This document shows positions 11,178 to 21,776 of a DNA stretch of 64,000 nucleotides, in pieces. The stretch is from positions 2,666,001 to 2,730,000 of the forward strand of contig OZ017757.1 of the NCBI GenBank assembly GCA_963969365.1, given 5' to 3'. The notes under the pieces were generated by a model. It made no database searches and had not been told where the DNA came from. It was given only the letters and a program-made list of their open reading frames with translations. Within the stretch, counting starts at the first letter, position 1, and every line of letters begins with the position of its first letter. The stretch comes from Asterochloris sp. CNOR1. Its lineage: Eukaryota; Chlorophyta; Trebouxiophyceae; Trebouxiales; Trebouxiaceae. A program made the translations under genes and the position numbers.

Positions 11178-14098
11178 ATGAGTCAAGCAGGACCTAGGAG
11201 GCCTCCAGACCCCACCTCCTTGCTCAAAGGGAAAAAAGCGCGGAAGACAGGGAGCTGCTCAACACCCGGCGGGTCCACGGTACGCAGCCTTCCCAGCTTC
11301 ATCAAGCAGTCCCGGCAGATGTCCAGGGTTTGACCACTGAGTAGGCATCTGTGCTGTGCAGACACAGAGCGAGGCCACTGGCGTGCTGCAGGAAGCAGTG
11401 AGTCCGCAGACTGCCTTCTAGATTGCATCACCTTCCATGCAATGCCTGACAAACTGAGGGCGCTTTGCGCATTGATCATCTGAACTGCAGCAGGGGACCA
11501 AGTGTGGTCATTGCCCCATTGGATGCCAGTGGCCATATTGGAGTTCTGAGGCTGCTCTATTGACATCAGGACATGCAATGCCAGACAGCGATGTGCCTGT
11601 GCAGGTGTCACCTCGCCGTGGTGCTGGTGGCACAACCCAACATCCTTCCGGCAGGACTACCACTGTCGTGCCTGTGCTGGCGCATGAAGAGCTGCCTAGC
11701 CCTGAAAAGGAGCCAGGTTGGCCTCTGAATGTCTATGCACAGCTCAGAAATGTGCACTCTGTCCTCTTTACAATGCACCAGCCCGCCCTTGCAAGCTCCC
11801 ATGTTGTCAGCGCTAGGTGCTATATTGCTGGTGTGCTCTGCAGACAGTACATTTGAGGACGACCCAGAGTTCAGATTAGCCCGCAAACAGTATGCGCTGC
11901 TAAGGATTCACGTGAAAGAGGCACGACAGCTGGCAGCTACCCTCGATAGCCTACCAGACCTGTTTGCAGAGGTCATCCAGCGCGATAAGGTCTGGCTTAC
12001 AGCAGTCCTGCCTAGCTGCTGCATGCACTCTGTGTGCAGACTGGTTCCAGCCTCAGCTTTCTTGCTTCAAGCGAGGTTGGTGCTCCCCTGACTGAAAGCA
12101 CTAACCTGACTGCTTCTCCCAAGCTTTTGCAAAGCAACGCAGGGCATTGCTGTTGCTCCTGTAGGCTGGCTCGGGCAACACCAGAACCAAGAAAGACGAC
12201 AAGGGGGTGAGGCCCCCATGTCCCTGTTGCATGATCGGCAGTGGATTCTGCCACTGTGCGCTTGTGGATGAGCCTGGCCATCGGTGTGCTCATGTCAGCT
12301 CCTAGCTTGACCTCACGTAGCATCCTGCCTGTGCATGTGTGCGTGGTTTGCTTGAGGGCTGGAGCTGAGCCAAGCAGTATGCCATTGCCCTGGACTGAGC
12401 CAAGCAAATTGTGGGTGTCCATGAGAACTCTTGCGTGTCTGATTTGCAGCTCAAAAAAGACTTTGATGGGAAGTGTGAGGCGTACATGATAAGCAACACC
12501 TTCTTCCCTGATGAGCGTGACTATGAAGTGGTAGCAGCCATGGTGATGGGCTTTGGAAGTGACGCCAATGCTGCTAGGCGCGCCAATGCGGACCTGCTCA
12601 TCCAGCTGCGTGACCGGGTGCGTGCATTCATGCACAAAAGTTCCTAGTGCAAAGCCTTTATTACACTGAGGTTCCTTATTGCTAGACGTCCTGCAGGCTG
12701 TCAGTTCATGTGGCTGCTATTCTTTTATGTCATGTTTAACACTTACCCAGTACACCTCTTTGCTGGGTTCAGATGTCTGTTGCATATCCTGCATGCGCTG
12801 CAACTTGCCAAGCCTTCCTCCCGCAGCTCAGCACAAGAGTTGCCTCCCGCAGGTCATTACAGGAAGATATGAACAGGGGTGGGACCATGCTACAGTTGGC
12901 TGTCATGCCATGCAGGGCAGCAGTAAGGCCAGAGAAGTGCGAACCGCACTCAGCAAAAGGATCAAGGACGCCATGACAGACGCCTTCTCCTGGTACCAGA
13001 ATGCTGCCATGGTGACCAAGTGGGGCCCGTCGGTCTACTACTGGGAGGAGGTGGATGGCTCCAAGGAGCTGCAAATGAATCAAGAGGTGGCGCTGGGGCT
13101 GGCAGAAGGCAAGTTTCTTATTGTCATGCAAACTTACCCTGGCAATGACTGTCAAACCGCTTGCCAGCTGCCTAGCTTGTCATGGCAGCGCAATTTGCAC
13201 TGCAACCCGCTGACCAAGCACACACCTACAGTCGGTTTGATGCACACTGCTTCTGGCACTGTTTGACGCCCAAACCTGCTGTATGTGCAGGTGGGACCTG
13301 GTGCTCTTACCAAGAGCCGGGCAGCAACAACCCTGGTGAGCAACAAGGGGATGCTGACCCCTACGGCTTTCCCCCATTTGTGGACACAGTACAGTCTGTG
13401 CTGGACCGCCTGCCAGATGAGGATGGCAGGGTCCCAGTCACAGCTGCGGAGATAGCATACGTGGGAGTTATGGTGAGCGAACTATGCCTCACCTATTGGA
13501 GTTTCTCATTGGCGGGCCCATGCTATAGCCCAGGCCATGTTGCATCAGCGTGTGCCTCCTCAGGTTATATCCGGCTTGCTTTGTGCCACCTGATGCCACC
13601 TGCTCCCAACACTGCACCGTGTGTCGCCGTGGTTTGCAGGTTCAGTTCCAGCTGATATCTGAGACTCCAAAAGCTGCTCTGCCACAGCGTCTTAATGAGC
13701 AGGGTCCCATGAGAGACTTGCATAAGATGTTGCTGGATGACGCTCAGCACAACCTGCCCTTTTCTCGCCGGTTCAAGAAACGTTGCTGCCCTGATGCCGA
13801 GCAGACGCCTCAACAGGTACTGCTGATGCGCCTGCTGCAGTGCTGCTGCCTCAGCCTCTGTCACGAGCTGCACCTGGCAGCAGATGCAACACCTGTTTCA
13901 CCTCATCTGAAGAGTGTCTCTGAAGTATGTGACCGTCGGACGCCCTGCTTCTCAGCGTTGCAGTTTGTGCGGCTGCAGGCACGCCCTCGTAACCGTTCAG
14001 CTGTACAGAGCAGGCCTGCCCCAGGATCACAAGCGCAGCCGTCAACAGGAGGGCGCCCCAGGGCTCCTACATACATCAGCACAGACCTCAGCCCCTGA
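11178..14098 (+). CDS. Second gene of the transposon, 434 aa, unknown function
   Basis: Nine exons join in phase: 11178..11279, 11605..11716, 11844..11989, 12165..12206, 12450..12617, 12853..13108, 13291..13472, 13640..13816, 13979..14098 (1305 nt including TGA). The N-terminus has a basic KGKKARK motif, a likely nuclear signal, and a Pro/Ser/Thr-rich linker. The middle is mixed alpha with WGPSVYYWEEVDGS and DPYGFPPFVDTVQSVLDRLP. The tail is Arg/Pro/Ser-rich. Intron 6 would use a GC donor (GAAG|GCAAGT). Two points are uncertain: exon 5 could instead read on to a TAG at 12,645, and the last exon could start at 13,962 (also phase 0). No known domain is recognised. Position inside the inverted repeats and head-to-head with the transposase suggests an accessory transposition or regulatory protein; that is inference. 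Confidence 0.6.
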
Positions 14099-14544
14099 AG
14101 TTCAGGAAGCCCTCATCAGACGCCGACTCCAGATCTGTACACATCCATCTGGCCTTAGGCAGCCACAGTGGCTGCACATTGTCTGTGTGAACAAACTGGC
14201 CCTGGACTGAAATCTGTCGCAGTCAAATGTGGTACTATGCATTGTCTGCACCCTGGAGCTTTGGAGTGCCCTGTTTGTACAGTCTTCTGCGCGGCTACTC
14301 TTTTGCACAGCTACAAAGGCTACAGAACTACTCATCTGTTGCAGCTGTACAAAAATGTAAGGACAGTTCTACACGTGCTATATCGTACAAGACTAGTAGG
14401 TACCTATTTGTATAAATTTTGACCTAGACTGCAGAGGTACCAAAACCTGCCTGCACAGCAGGGGCAGCAAATGGCACTACATCGTACCGGCACCTTTTGG
14501 TGGAGGTGCAAACAATCCTTGTAAGTTTGTACCCTTGTCTATCT

Positions 14545-14578
14545 CCTACAGATCTGTGCTGTCTGCACTCTTCAGATG
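14545..14578 (-). repeat. Right terminal inverted repeat of the transposon
   Basis: Reverse complement of the left repeat at 5387-5420, 32 of 34 positions identical. Its outer edge is CAGATG at 14,578. Confidence 0.85.
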
Positions 14579-14916
14579 TCTGCTGCGCGCTCTGCTGCTG
14601 ACGAGTCAATCACCTGGCCAACATCTCGGTGGGTGTCTTTTGGCTGGGCATCCTATCGATAGCAGTGCAGTGCAAAGTGATGTGTGTGGTGCAGTGCAAA
14701 GTGATTTGTGTGATGCAACACACTTGTCTGCCATCAAGACCTTGCCGCTCTCTGCTGGCTTCTCCCCCTTGTTCTCCGCCCTGACCTCCTGGTGGCCCCC
14801 ACCTACAATCCTCTGCTTGCTGCCGCTAGCGCGCAGGCTGTCCCACACGGCCTGACCCGGATAGGGAGGTGGTGCAGCTGGCAAGCTGGGTGCTGACCTA
14901 ACTCCCTGGCCTGCAG
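14579..14916. other. Flank and presumed intron upstream of the kinase C-lobe
   Basis: Holds a short direct repeat, GTGCAGTGCAAAGTGAT, twice near 14,665-14,705. I see no exon. If the kinase was split by an inversion, one breakpoint should lie in this stretch. Confidence 0.35.
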
Positions 14917-17070
14917 GTACCTGAGTGGCCCTGGGCTGTTGGAGACGTTGCAGGCAGCATTACATGCTCGAGCTCCGGGGCTGCAGCCCCAGCCTGAAGA
15001 CCTTGCCAAGCTCAAGCTCCTGGGCAACCTCTTGGCGCTTCATGGCGCAAGTGTGAGCAAATGCACTTTGTGATGCATAGCAGCCATGTCGAGCAGCATT
15101 TGGTGGTCAGTATAGCAGCCAGTCTGACGCTGTGCACCTGACCTGACCAGCTGCTTGCAGGCCCTGAGAGACTGCCACGCCCAGCAGTTTGTGCACCGGG
15201 ACGTCACCCTTGACAACCTGTTCTGCTGTGGCCCCAGCAACGTGTTACAGCCAGGCAGCAATGTGAAGCTGCTTGACTTTGGTATGCACAAATACTACTC
15301 ACCGGCAGGCAAGTTTGGGCTTGGCTCTGTTGTGTCTGTAGTGCTACACAGGTGTCCACCCTCCCAAATCAAGCTCTTCAGCACAAAGTCCGGTCTTGTC
15401 ATGGGCCAGCCCTGTTGGGTGCAGGCCAGTCAGAATCTGAGTGGCCAAACAATTATGCTAAGGAAGACTATGAGTCACCAGAATTGGTACTGGCACGTAT
15501 GGCAGGCGAGTTGGGCAGCACTGTCAACCTGCCAGCCCAGGACATGTGGGCTCTGGGGGCCTGTCTCCTCAAGCTCTTGACTGGTAGGCTTGTTTGCCGT
15601 GATTGAAGCTTGCAAGCTATGCAGCAGAATCCCTAAAGTTGCTCAGGTGCCTGCTCAGAGCACTCTCTAAATGTGTGGCTTTGGCTGTGCTGAACTGCAT
15701 GGCAACCTAGTAGGCCACATGTGTACAGATCAGATGCTGGGGGAGCCTCCCCACTGCATGCTAGCTGATACTTGCTCAGGTGTTTCAGCGGATTACTTGA
15801 TGGATCTGCTGCAGATTACTTTCCTCGATACGGCTTGGAGCAGGCGTCAGGTACAGACTTCGCCAACTTGCCATCTACACTTGCAGCACGGAACTGGGTG
15901 AGAATCCTCCTGACAAGCTCAGGCGCATCTGCAGGGGGCGTTGCTGTCATGCAGGGCCCCACTCTGTTCATTCATAGAGACATGTCTAGATTTCATCTCA
16001 ATAGCCTACTGCAGAGCTCTTGCAGAGCAGCATCAAAGAGTGAGCAGTCTGCCTCAAGCTGTCTGTGAACGCCCCTGATCCGCGCATCTCCCAGTTCCTG
16101 TGCAGGCATGCTCTAGGCACCTCTTGCCTACCAAAAAAGTGCAAGCGTTGCCCCACACTGCCTATGCATGGCTCTGGGTGCAGCAAGCTGCGTCATGCAG
16201 CGCCTCAGCACAGCAGAATCTGAGCAACAGTGCCTTCTGTTCCATGGCCGCTGCAAGTGCTGGTGTGGAGTATCTGCAACCACCGGCAGCCCTCCATGCC
16301 TCTGCTGCCAGCCAGGCCACACTGGGTGCAAGCGCCTTGCACTCTGACAACTTTCGAGCACGCATTGCCCAGACAACTGCATCAGGTATGTCACAAGCCC
16401 TGAGGATAGTGAATAGTAGTGTAAGCTCATGCAAACAGCCTGCAGCAGCGGCTAGCCCAAGTTCATCTATACAAAAGCACTGCCTGTGCGGCAGCAAGCT
16501 GTCACCCTGATGCAAGTGGCACTACTGCCCACGATGCATGTTTCAAACACGCGTGGGTCCTGGACATGACAGCTGTTGTGCCTGCTGCAAGCCTTGTCCG
16601 CACAGCGTCCAAGCCTTCCACTGCAGGGCTGGGCAGCGACACCCTTCAGTGGGAATGCCACAAGGCCCATCCTGCATGGCTGCATCGACTGCTGAGGGCG
16701 ACCGGCGGGTGGGACACAGGCCCGACAGCAAGCTCTGTCCAGTGCTGAGCGTTTTGCTCCCCAGCTCCACCTCACCTTCTTGGACGCCCACCACTGCAGT
16801 GCTGCAAACCAGCCACAGTCTCTGGCAATCCTCAGTCAAGTGTGCGCGTGACCCCATGCTGCAGGCAATGAGACCTATGGTGCTGCCTTCACAAACTGAG
16901 CGCGAGACTGAATCGCTGCATGCTTGTTGCAGACGGTCTCTGCCCTGGCGAGAGCATGGCAGCAGGCGCAGTCAACCGCGTGGAAGCTGGCTCCTGCGCC
17001 CCACCTGACAGTCTCGGTCGCCCGCAAAAAGCAGTTGCGCCTTCAGCCCATGCCCTTTGCTGCCGGCAAC
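14917..17070 (+). CDS. Protein kinase, C-lobe half and tail (partial, enters gap)
   Basis: Exon 14917..15052 starts with one base that completes a Glu codon and reads YLSGPGLLETLQAALH, the region directly after a kinase hinge. Exon 15161..15281 has the catalytic loop HRDVTLDN and the DFG region (VKLLDFG). Exon 15425..15583 continues with DYESPELVLA and DMWALGACLLKLLTG (the APE-like and helix-F segments). Exon 15780..15850 reads ADYLMDLLQITFLDTAW. All phases agree. In the catalytic loop the usual Lys two after HRD is Thr. Further plus-strand blocks near 16.20-16.39, 16.62-16.84 and 16.93-17.07 kb look coding, low in complexity and Ala/Ser-rich; the last runs into the N gap. No N-lobe precedes on this strand. 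The phase-matching N-lobe is at 4203-4584 on the opposite strand. Confidence 0.65.
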
Positions 17071-17270
17071 NNNNNNNNNNNNNNNNNNNNNNNNNNNNNN
17101 NNNNNNNNNNNNNNNNNNNNNNNNNNNNNNNNNNNNNNNNNNNNNNNNNNNNNNNNNNNNNNNNNNNNNNNNNNNNNNNNNNNNNNNNNNNNNNNNNNNN
17201 NNNNNNNNNNNNNNNNNNNNNNNNNNNNNNNNNNNNNNNNNNNNNNNNNNNNNNNNNNNNNNNNNNNNNN
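17071..17270. other. Assembly gap of 200 N
   Basis: Exactly 200 unknown bases, probably a placeholder of arbitrary size. A plus-strand exon enters from the left (reading through LRLQPMPFAAGN) and a minus-strand exon from the right, so two gene ends are hidden here. Confidence 0.95.
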
Positions 17271-17751
17271 AGATGTTGCTGGTGTCGATTGTCTGCATCA
17301 GCTGATAGCATCACTAGCGCTGCTGCCGCTGGGGTCTCAGCGGCAGGCTGAGACCCCTTCCGCCTGCGAAGTGTACGACCAGAGGCTGGAACTGCCTGCA
17401 GGACAGAGGCGACTGTGTTGCCTGGATGTTGGAGGCAGCCACTTGTGCTGTGACTGTGCACAGCAGGTATTGGCACCACATCCACAGGAACACAGCACCT
17501 TAGGGATGTTCTCTTGGTCAGCGCGACGCTTCTTGCCCTCATTGGCGGCAGGCTGTGTAGCCTCCCTCAAGCACATTCATGGTAGCGCCAAGCACAGAGG
17601 CTGCCAGTCTTGCCTGGTTCTCCGCAATATTGTCCACGCGACGTTGCGCGTACTCATTCAGTGGCCCAAGTGGCTCCTCCTGTAAGTGCATGATCATCAA
17701 GATTGGAAGCAGTTGTGGCAGGAGGCTGCACTTATCACCTCCAAAGAGCAT
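17271..17751 (-). CDS. Unidentified basic protein, 5' part, with a frame break
   Basis: The ATG is at 17,751. The first block reads EEPLGPLNEYAQRRVDNIAE and, after the codons for MNVLE, the frame shifts by one base at a GAGGGAGG run (17,560-17,571, plus coordinates). In the new frame it continues EATQPAANEGKKRRADQEN and ends at an AAG|GTGCTG donor in phase 0. A second exon begins after CCTGCAG near 17,402, reads RTLRRRKGSQPAAE and runs into the gap. KKRR and RTLRRRKG are nuclear-signal-like. One extra G would explain the frame change, either a sequencing error beside the gap or a real mutation. The family is not recognised. Confidence 0.4.
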
Positions 17752-18178
17752 GGTGGGTGCTTGTCACATTCAGTGAAACTCTGGAAACTTGAAAAGGACC
17801 TTGGGACTGTTTGGACCTTGATAGTCCCAGGCTGAGACTATCTGGCCCCCGATAGTCCCAGCCTGAAGATGCAGCCAGCTTGTGGGGCCCTAAGCAGAAG
17901 ACTCCAAGCAGAAGAGGTACTCTTAAGAGCAGACACATCACAGATAACAATTCTTCTGACCTTAGGACACTTTGGGGAGTTACCACTACCCACAGTCCTC
18001 ACAAGCAATACGGAACCACGTGGCAGACATATATTCATGGGGTGTCACATGGCCTGTGATGGTATGACCTATTTCAATCTTTGCTTTCTCTCCCATGCTT
18101 TAGTGCATGGGCTTGGCTATGCCTGGGTCCGGAGCAATGGGCAGCTTGTGCTGTCGTGATACATAGCACTACTACAAC
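17752..18178. other. Intergenic region
   Basis: Divergent spacer between the minus-strand gene starting at 17,751 and the plus-strand gene starting at 18,179. Apart from the 31-bp repeat I see nothing specific. Confidence 0.4.
17805..17872. repeat. Second copy of the 31-bp minisatellite
   Basis: About two units of the same 31-bp repeat found at 8.9 kb inside the transposon (core CAGGCTGAGACTAT...GATAGTCC). It lies outside the element and upstream of the gene at 18,179. Confidence 0.7.
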
Positions 18179-20934
18179 ATGTCTTTTCAAGGCAGGCTAG
18201 CAGCCCTCGAGGGCAAGTACTTCAGGGAGGAGGAGGTCCTGGCCACAAGAAAGGCCGTCGAGAAGCTCATCGAGGAGGGCAAGCTGCCATCAGATGCCCT
18301 CAAGGCCCTGGATGAGGCTCAAAGCAGGAGCAGTGGCATCTCCAGCACCAGCCACGATGACAGTGACACAAGCATGCACAATCTGCCGACCACAGTGAAC
18401 AGGGGCAGGCAAGCACAGCAGGGCTTTGCTGCTGTCCCTACACAGCTTCATGCAGATGCGGCCACTGTGCTAAGTGGTGCAAGCGTGTGCTGCAGGCAAA
18501 ACGTGGTGTACAACCATGTCCCAGGCATCCTGCCAGGTACATCACAGGCTGGGGCATACCGGCTGATGCAGTGCAGTGCCTGCTGTTCGTCCTGCAAGTG
18601 CTCTGCTTGTAAGGAGCCCAGAGCTGCTCCCTGTAGCTGTGGCTGCTGTTCATTGGCCCATTGGCTTCACACAAGCATGCACTCCCAATCACTGCTGCAG
18701 CTCATGCCTTGTCTGCATGCTGCAGTGCCCCGGCAGCAGGTCTCTTGGTCCACGCTCGGGACGCCCATCAGCTTTGGGCGGGCCAGGTGGGCACTGCTGC
18801 GCTTTGCTCCCAGCGCTTGGCACAGTAACATCATGCCAGTGCATGCCCAGCTGGTGCCACACAGCACGAGTGACGTTCCAGCAACAAACTAAAAACAGCA
18901 GGTCAGGGCTGGAAGCAGCAGTCTCCTGCGACTCCAGTCAGTCTGCATCACCGCTCTTGAGGCATGACCACCCCCTAGTGCGCTTGTGTTGGACACTGTA
19001 CGACAAAGTTTGCAACGTCTCGTCTCCACGCAACCATCCCTGCAGGCTGGGCTTCTTCTTCTTTTCTTTTACTGCCTGCTGAGCCATCTCCTTGCAGGTC
19101 ATCCTCTACAGGGGCAGGCTGCAGCGTCTGCACCTGTGACAGGGGTGGTGCTGCAGTCTGGACTCACCTTCAAGTGCTCAGGCAGGCTCAACTCTGACAA
19201 GGACTTTTGCAGGGATTTGAGGGCGGCAACACCCCTTGATCTCTGCTGTCTGTGCCTCAGTGTGTCACAGCATGAAGCTGGCAGGCTCAGCAGACAAAAC
19301 CTGATTATCTGCTGTGCAGGAGCGAGCCCTGCAGTTGACCCCATTGTGCGCCTGCCCTCTGCTGCTCCCCCACCCCCCCTTCATGCTCTGCCATCTCCTG
19401 CAGCATTTGTGATGGCCTCCTGCAGGTGGCTCTTGAATCGCTGCCTCCATCATCTCCTGCACTTGTCACCATCACTGCCCACGTCCAAACTTTTACAGCA
19501 TCAACTGATAGTGTCGTCTTTCAGCCAGACTTCATCATCTGCGCAGGTGGACGGTGGACGACGCCTCCATCTTCAGCGTGGCCGACGGCAAGAAGCTTGC
19601 CCAGACACCCCACAACCCGCCCACCTTCTACGAGCGCCTGCGCGCAGAAAAGCTGCAGCGGGCCGCGCTGGAGACGCCCCTTGTGCGCGGCATGCGCCTG
19701 CTGCCAGAATTCACCCCCGGACGTGCGATGCTGTGGGGGACAATTCTGGCCGTCTGGGGCACCGCAGCTGTCTTCGCCAGCACCGCACGCAGCCTGGACA
19801 TCAAGACCGTGAGCAGTGCTGTTTCCTGGGGCACAGCGAGGCTCTGCCTCGTGTGGGGCCACGCCAACCATTGTTGCCAGCATCATGTGCGGCTCAGCAA
19901 CGCTGCGCCTGCTGCGCGAGTCAACGCCTGGGCGGGCCATGCTGTCGGGGCCTTGTCTGGGGCCTGGTGGCCCTTCTTGCCTTTTGCCCAACAGCCCAGC
20001 GCTGCACACAGCCTGGCCATCAAGATGGGCCATGTTGTCTCTGCCGTTCTGGACAGGCTGTCGTGCCAGTGCCATCTTGCTGCAATGTGCTGGTGACCAG
20101 ACCTTTTTACACCCAGAGGAGAGTCCATGTTTCGATCTGATGTGGCCCAGGGTAGACAACTGTCCCTCTTGCAGGGTCAGCCTGTGTCTGGTGGGTGGGT
20201 GTATTCACCAAAGATAATGTTCCATTTGCTGGGTGCCCTGCAACGGGCAGATTGCAGTCCAAGATGGGCACCAACCCAGCAAATCTGTCAAGCTGCACCC
20301 CAGATAGCTGCATACCTGTCAACGTCCTTGACTGGTGTGTGATGGAGGCCATACTGACTGAGTGCCGTGTCTGGGATGGCAAGCGGCACAACAGGCCTAT
20401 GCCTGTGCATAGAAGCATGGAGGCTATGCTTTTTATGCCACCTGCTCAAATGCCTCAGGTAGGCAGGATGAAAGACTGGCGGCTGCACTGTCAGACCACC
20501 TGCCTGGATGCAGGCAGAGGATGCTCCTGAGAAGCTGCGCGGCGTGTTTGAGCCCATCGTGGGGCGCCTCTCCGGGTGGTTCACCCCCACCAAGACATGG
20601 GTGAGCCAGTCTTGAGTACAAGCTGTTGATGAGGGTGTACCTGAGCTCAGGCCTTGCGCCAAAGTCGGGGGATTGTGCTTGCCCAAGCCGCCCTGTGCGA
20701 ACCCAAGCTGCCCTGGCCGGCCCCCCTGCCTCTGCCCATGGACCTTGAGCAGTGTCATCTTGGTCGCTGGTGCCACACCTGACTGTCTTGCTCTCACGGT
20801 GTTGCGTTCACCTGCTGCAGCTGGAAAGCCAGGACTTGAAGGCCTCAGAAACCTCTGAGTTTGCAGCCAGGCTGCGAACAAAGCTGGCATCTAGCCCAAG
20901 CTCCAGGCGGCAGCCGGAAACTTTCAATCATTGA
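18179..20934 (+). CDS. Small single-pass membrane protein, 230 aa, unknown
   Basis: Four exons join in phase to 693 nt: 18179..18408, 19547..19808, 20514..20600, 20821..20934 (TGA). The first exon is charged and helical (MSFQGRLAALEGKYFREEEV) and ends in a Ser/Asp-rich linker. Its donor would be GC type (GGCAG|GCAAGC), the only border I found giving the phase the next exon needs. Exon 2 is strongly coding: KLAQTPHNPPTFYERLRAEK, then a hydrophobic segment (MLWGTILAVWGTAAVFAST) of transmembrane length. Exon 3 is amphipathic (FEPIVGRLSGWFTPTKTW) and exon 4 a charged tail. There is no signal peptide; topology and organelle are unknown. The homologous family is not recognised. An additional exon between exons 1 and 2 would remove the need for the GC donor. 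Confidence 0.6.
19900..20035 (+). repeat. Decayed copy of the 3' part of exon 2 (echo)
   Basis: About 205 bp downstream of the true exon end, the intron repeats it: CGCCTGCTGC, then an equivalent of the GGACGTGCGATGCTGTGGGG stretch, ending in CAGCCTGGCCATCAAGATG (exon: CAGCCTGGACATCAAGACC). The copy carries a net 8-bp insertion and so is out of frame. It ends in AAGATG instead of a usable donor. Confidence 0.6.
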
Positions 20935-21776
20935 CCCTTTTGGAACCAGTTGTGCAGTATGAGCTATCCCTGCAGCAGGGCTGATCACTGCTTCATGTCC
21001 TGCGTTGTGGCAACACCATGATTGCCAAACAATTGCCTGGAACGCATGGTATGCGTGACATTCATGCCATGATTTTGTGGGCGTGTCTTTCAGCAACACC
21101 ACAGTCATTTCATCGTTGAGGCTAGACCGGTTGTGCAAGTTTTCGGACAGTCAGACATGAATCATTCTAGCCCAGTGTCGTGCCCATCATTCATGCTTTG
21201 TGACTTGCAGCAAGACTTCTGTGACAAGGCACTTACGAATCACAGACTGTCCATGGCACACCTTGATCAAGGCATTCATGGCAGCTCTCAAGTTTCCTTG
21301 AGGGAAGGTCCTCAGCGTTCCCATGGTCTTTCCCGCCGTACCTAGGGTCCTTGGCATGCACATGGTGGACAGGTCGGTGCATATCAGGCCGTAGGGTGCC
21401 TTCCACCTCAGCGCCCAGCAAGGCTGATGCGCCTGCTACATAGCAGCCTCATGGTGGAAAGGTTGCTGCTCTGCCAGCCTTGAAGCACACCCTGCAACTT
21501 CATGAGGTACCGTCTGCGGCTCGCACCTCTTTAGAATTACAGCCGACCAAGCCATAAGATGTATGTGCTGAGAGCTCTTTACAACATATGTGGCTTGAGG
21601 GCTGCGCCCAACTGGGGAGTTTGTACGAGACAGTCAGGAGTTCAGGGGATGCTGCCAAATGGATTGCGTTCAGGGAGGGGGGATATCGAAAGCAGGGCAG
21701 ATGTCAGTCGCAAACAAATTGATGAAAGGTCCCTGGCAGGAATGGAGGCAGAGTGCTTCTGGCATTTAGCACCTGC
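20935..21776. other. Convergent intergenic region
   Basis: Lies between a plus-strand and a minus-strand gene end. One minus-strand stretch (about 21,410-21,250) reads KAPYGLICTDLSTMCMPRTL in an open frame and ends near AAG|GTGTGC. It could be a stray exon, but I cannot connect it to anything. Confidence 0.3.

Larger units (their letters stand above)
5387..14578. mobile_element. Two-gene Plavaka-like DNA transposon, 9.2 kb
   Basis: The element is bounded by the 34-bp inverted repeats at 5387-5420 and 14,545-14,578. It contains a transposase reading left (about 11,104 to 5795) and a second multi-exon gene reading right (11,178 to 14,098), in head-to-head order. Both subterminal regions (about 5.42-5.72 kb and 14.22-14.54 kb) are AT-richer and dense in TGTAC. 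The bases abutting the two ends (CGCTGG on the left, TCTGCT on the right) do not form an obvious target-site duplication, which fits either a later rearrangement or slightly misplaced ends. The transposase is fragmented by introns, decay or both, while the second gene reads as intact. The family assignment rests on the transposase motifs listed in its entry. Confidence 0.75.

Noticed and set aside
16889-17685. Long open frames running through the N gap
   Set aside because: The reading frame through 200 unknown bases is meaningless. Only the sequence on each side was used.
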